This document shows positions 13,090-13,263 of a stretch of 13,263 nt of DNA, piece after piece. Under the pieces are notes generated by a model that was not told the origin of the DNA, did no database searches, and was given only the letters and a program-made list of their open reading frames with translations. The DNA lies in assembly GCA_037147235.1 (NCBI GenBank), contig JBAWVO010000177.1, positions 1 through 13,263 on the forward strand, read 5' to 3'. Positions within the stretch are counted from its first letter, which is position 1. Every line of letters begins with the position of its first letter. The DNA comes from JANXQG01 sp037147235. GTDB lineage: Bacteria > Planctomycetota > Planctomycetia > Pirellulales > Thermoguttaceae. The position numbers and the translations under genes were made by a program.

Positions 13090-13263
13090 GAAACTTTTCA
13101 ACTGTAGCTTTTTCGACGCCGCGATGCGCGGAATCCGATCAACAGGGCACCGAAGTCTCCAATATAAAGGAAGAGTGTTAGAAGAATGCGAGCCGTTTGT
13201 TAGAGTTCTGTGCGGCGGACCCGGCGCGCTGGACAGTTTTTGGGTAAAGTTAAGGTGTGTTGT

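Overview
The window looks like chromosomal DNA of a planctomycete (Planctomycetota, possibly Pirellulales-like). The evidence is a DUF1559 (H-X9-DG) domain protein, tandem outer-membrane beta-barrel genes, a stand-alone cytidylate-kinase-like P-loop protein, moderately high GC, and many short palindromic dispersed repeats placed between and inside genes. No rRNA, tRNA, CRISPR array, transposase or phage gene was seen. All assignments come from reading the sequence; nothing was searched.

Layout. (1) Positions 58-2679, + strand: four overlapping membrane-protein genes arranged A-B-A'-B', a tandem duplication of a two-gene unit joined by ATGA stop/start overlaps. B carries a DUF1559-type C-terminal domain. 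B' has lost it, while A' has gained a different soluble C-terminal domain. (2) A long inverted repeat (2748-2828) separates this operon from a convergent biotin-protein ligase gene (birA type, 2837-3697, - strand). That gene carries an in-frame insertion of a duplicated dispersed repeat. (3) Positions 3906-6445, + strand: two paralogous exported outer-membrane beta-barrel proteins, the second starting on the stop codon of the first. Its signal-peptide region is encoded by a 31-bp perfect inverted repeat. (4) Positions 6454-6699, - strand: a small antitoxin-like protein. (5) Positions 7015-7998, + strand: an M50/site-2-protease-like membrane metalloprotease. (6) Positions 8075-8812, - strand: a cytidylate-kinase-like protein. 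A 97-bp element with terminal inverted repeats lies between genes 5 and 6 and supplies the stop-codon region of both. (7) Positions 8992-9810, + strand: a YceH/DUF480 protein with a coiled-coil tail. (8) Positions 9937-12892, + strand: an apparent operon ending at a strong terminator. It encodes selenophosphate synthetase (SelD) with a three-CxC N-terminal extension, fused in frame to an AhpD/carboxymuconolactone-decarboxylase-like CxxC protein that also has its own ribosome-binding site and start; then an unrecognised single-pass membrane protein, then a NapH/CcoG-like polyferredoxin membrane protein. (9) Positions 12931-13263: no supported gene, one palindromic repeat.

The best candidate for an undescribed system is block 8. 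Selenophosphate synthesis, a dithiol AhpD-like protein and a membrane iron-sulfur electron carrier are adjacent and apparently co-transcribed, which suggests membrane-linked redox supply to selenium (or sulfur) activation. This is inference from context. A second theme is that short palindromic repeats have become coding or punctuation sequence in at least four genes: the insert in birA, the N-terminus of the second barrel, and the stop codons of the protease, the kinase-like gene and selD-ahpD.
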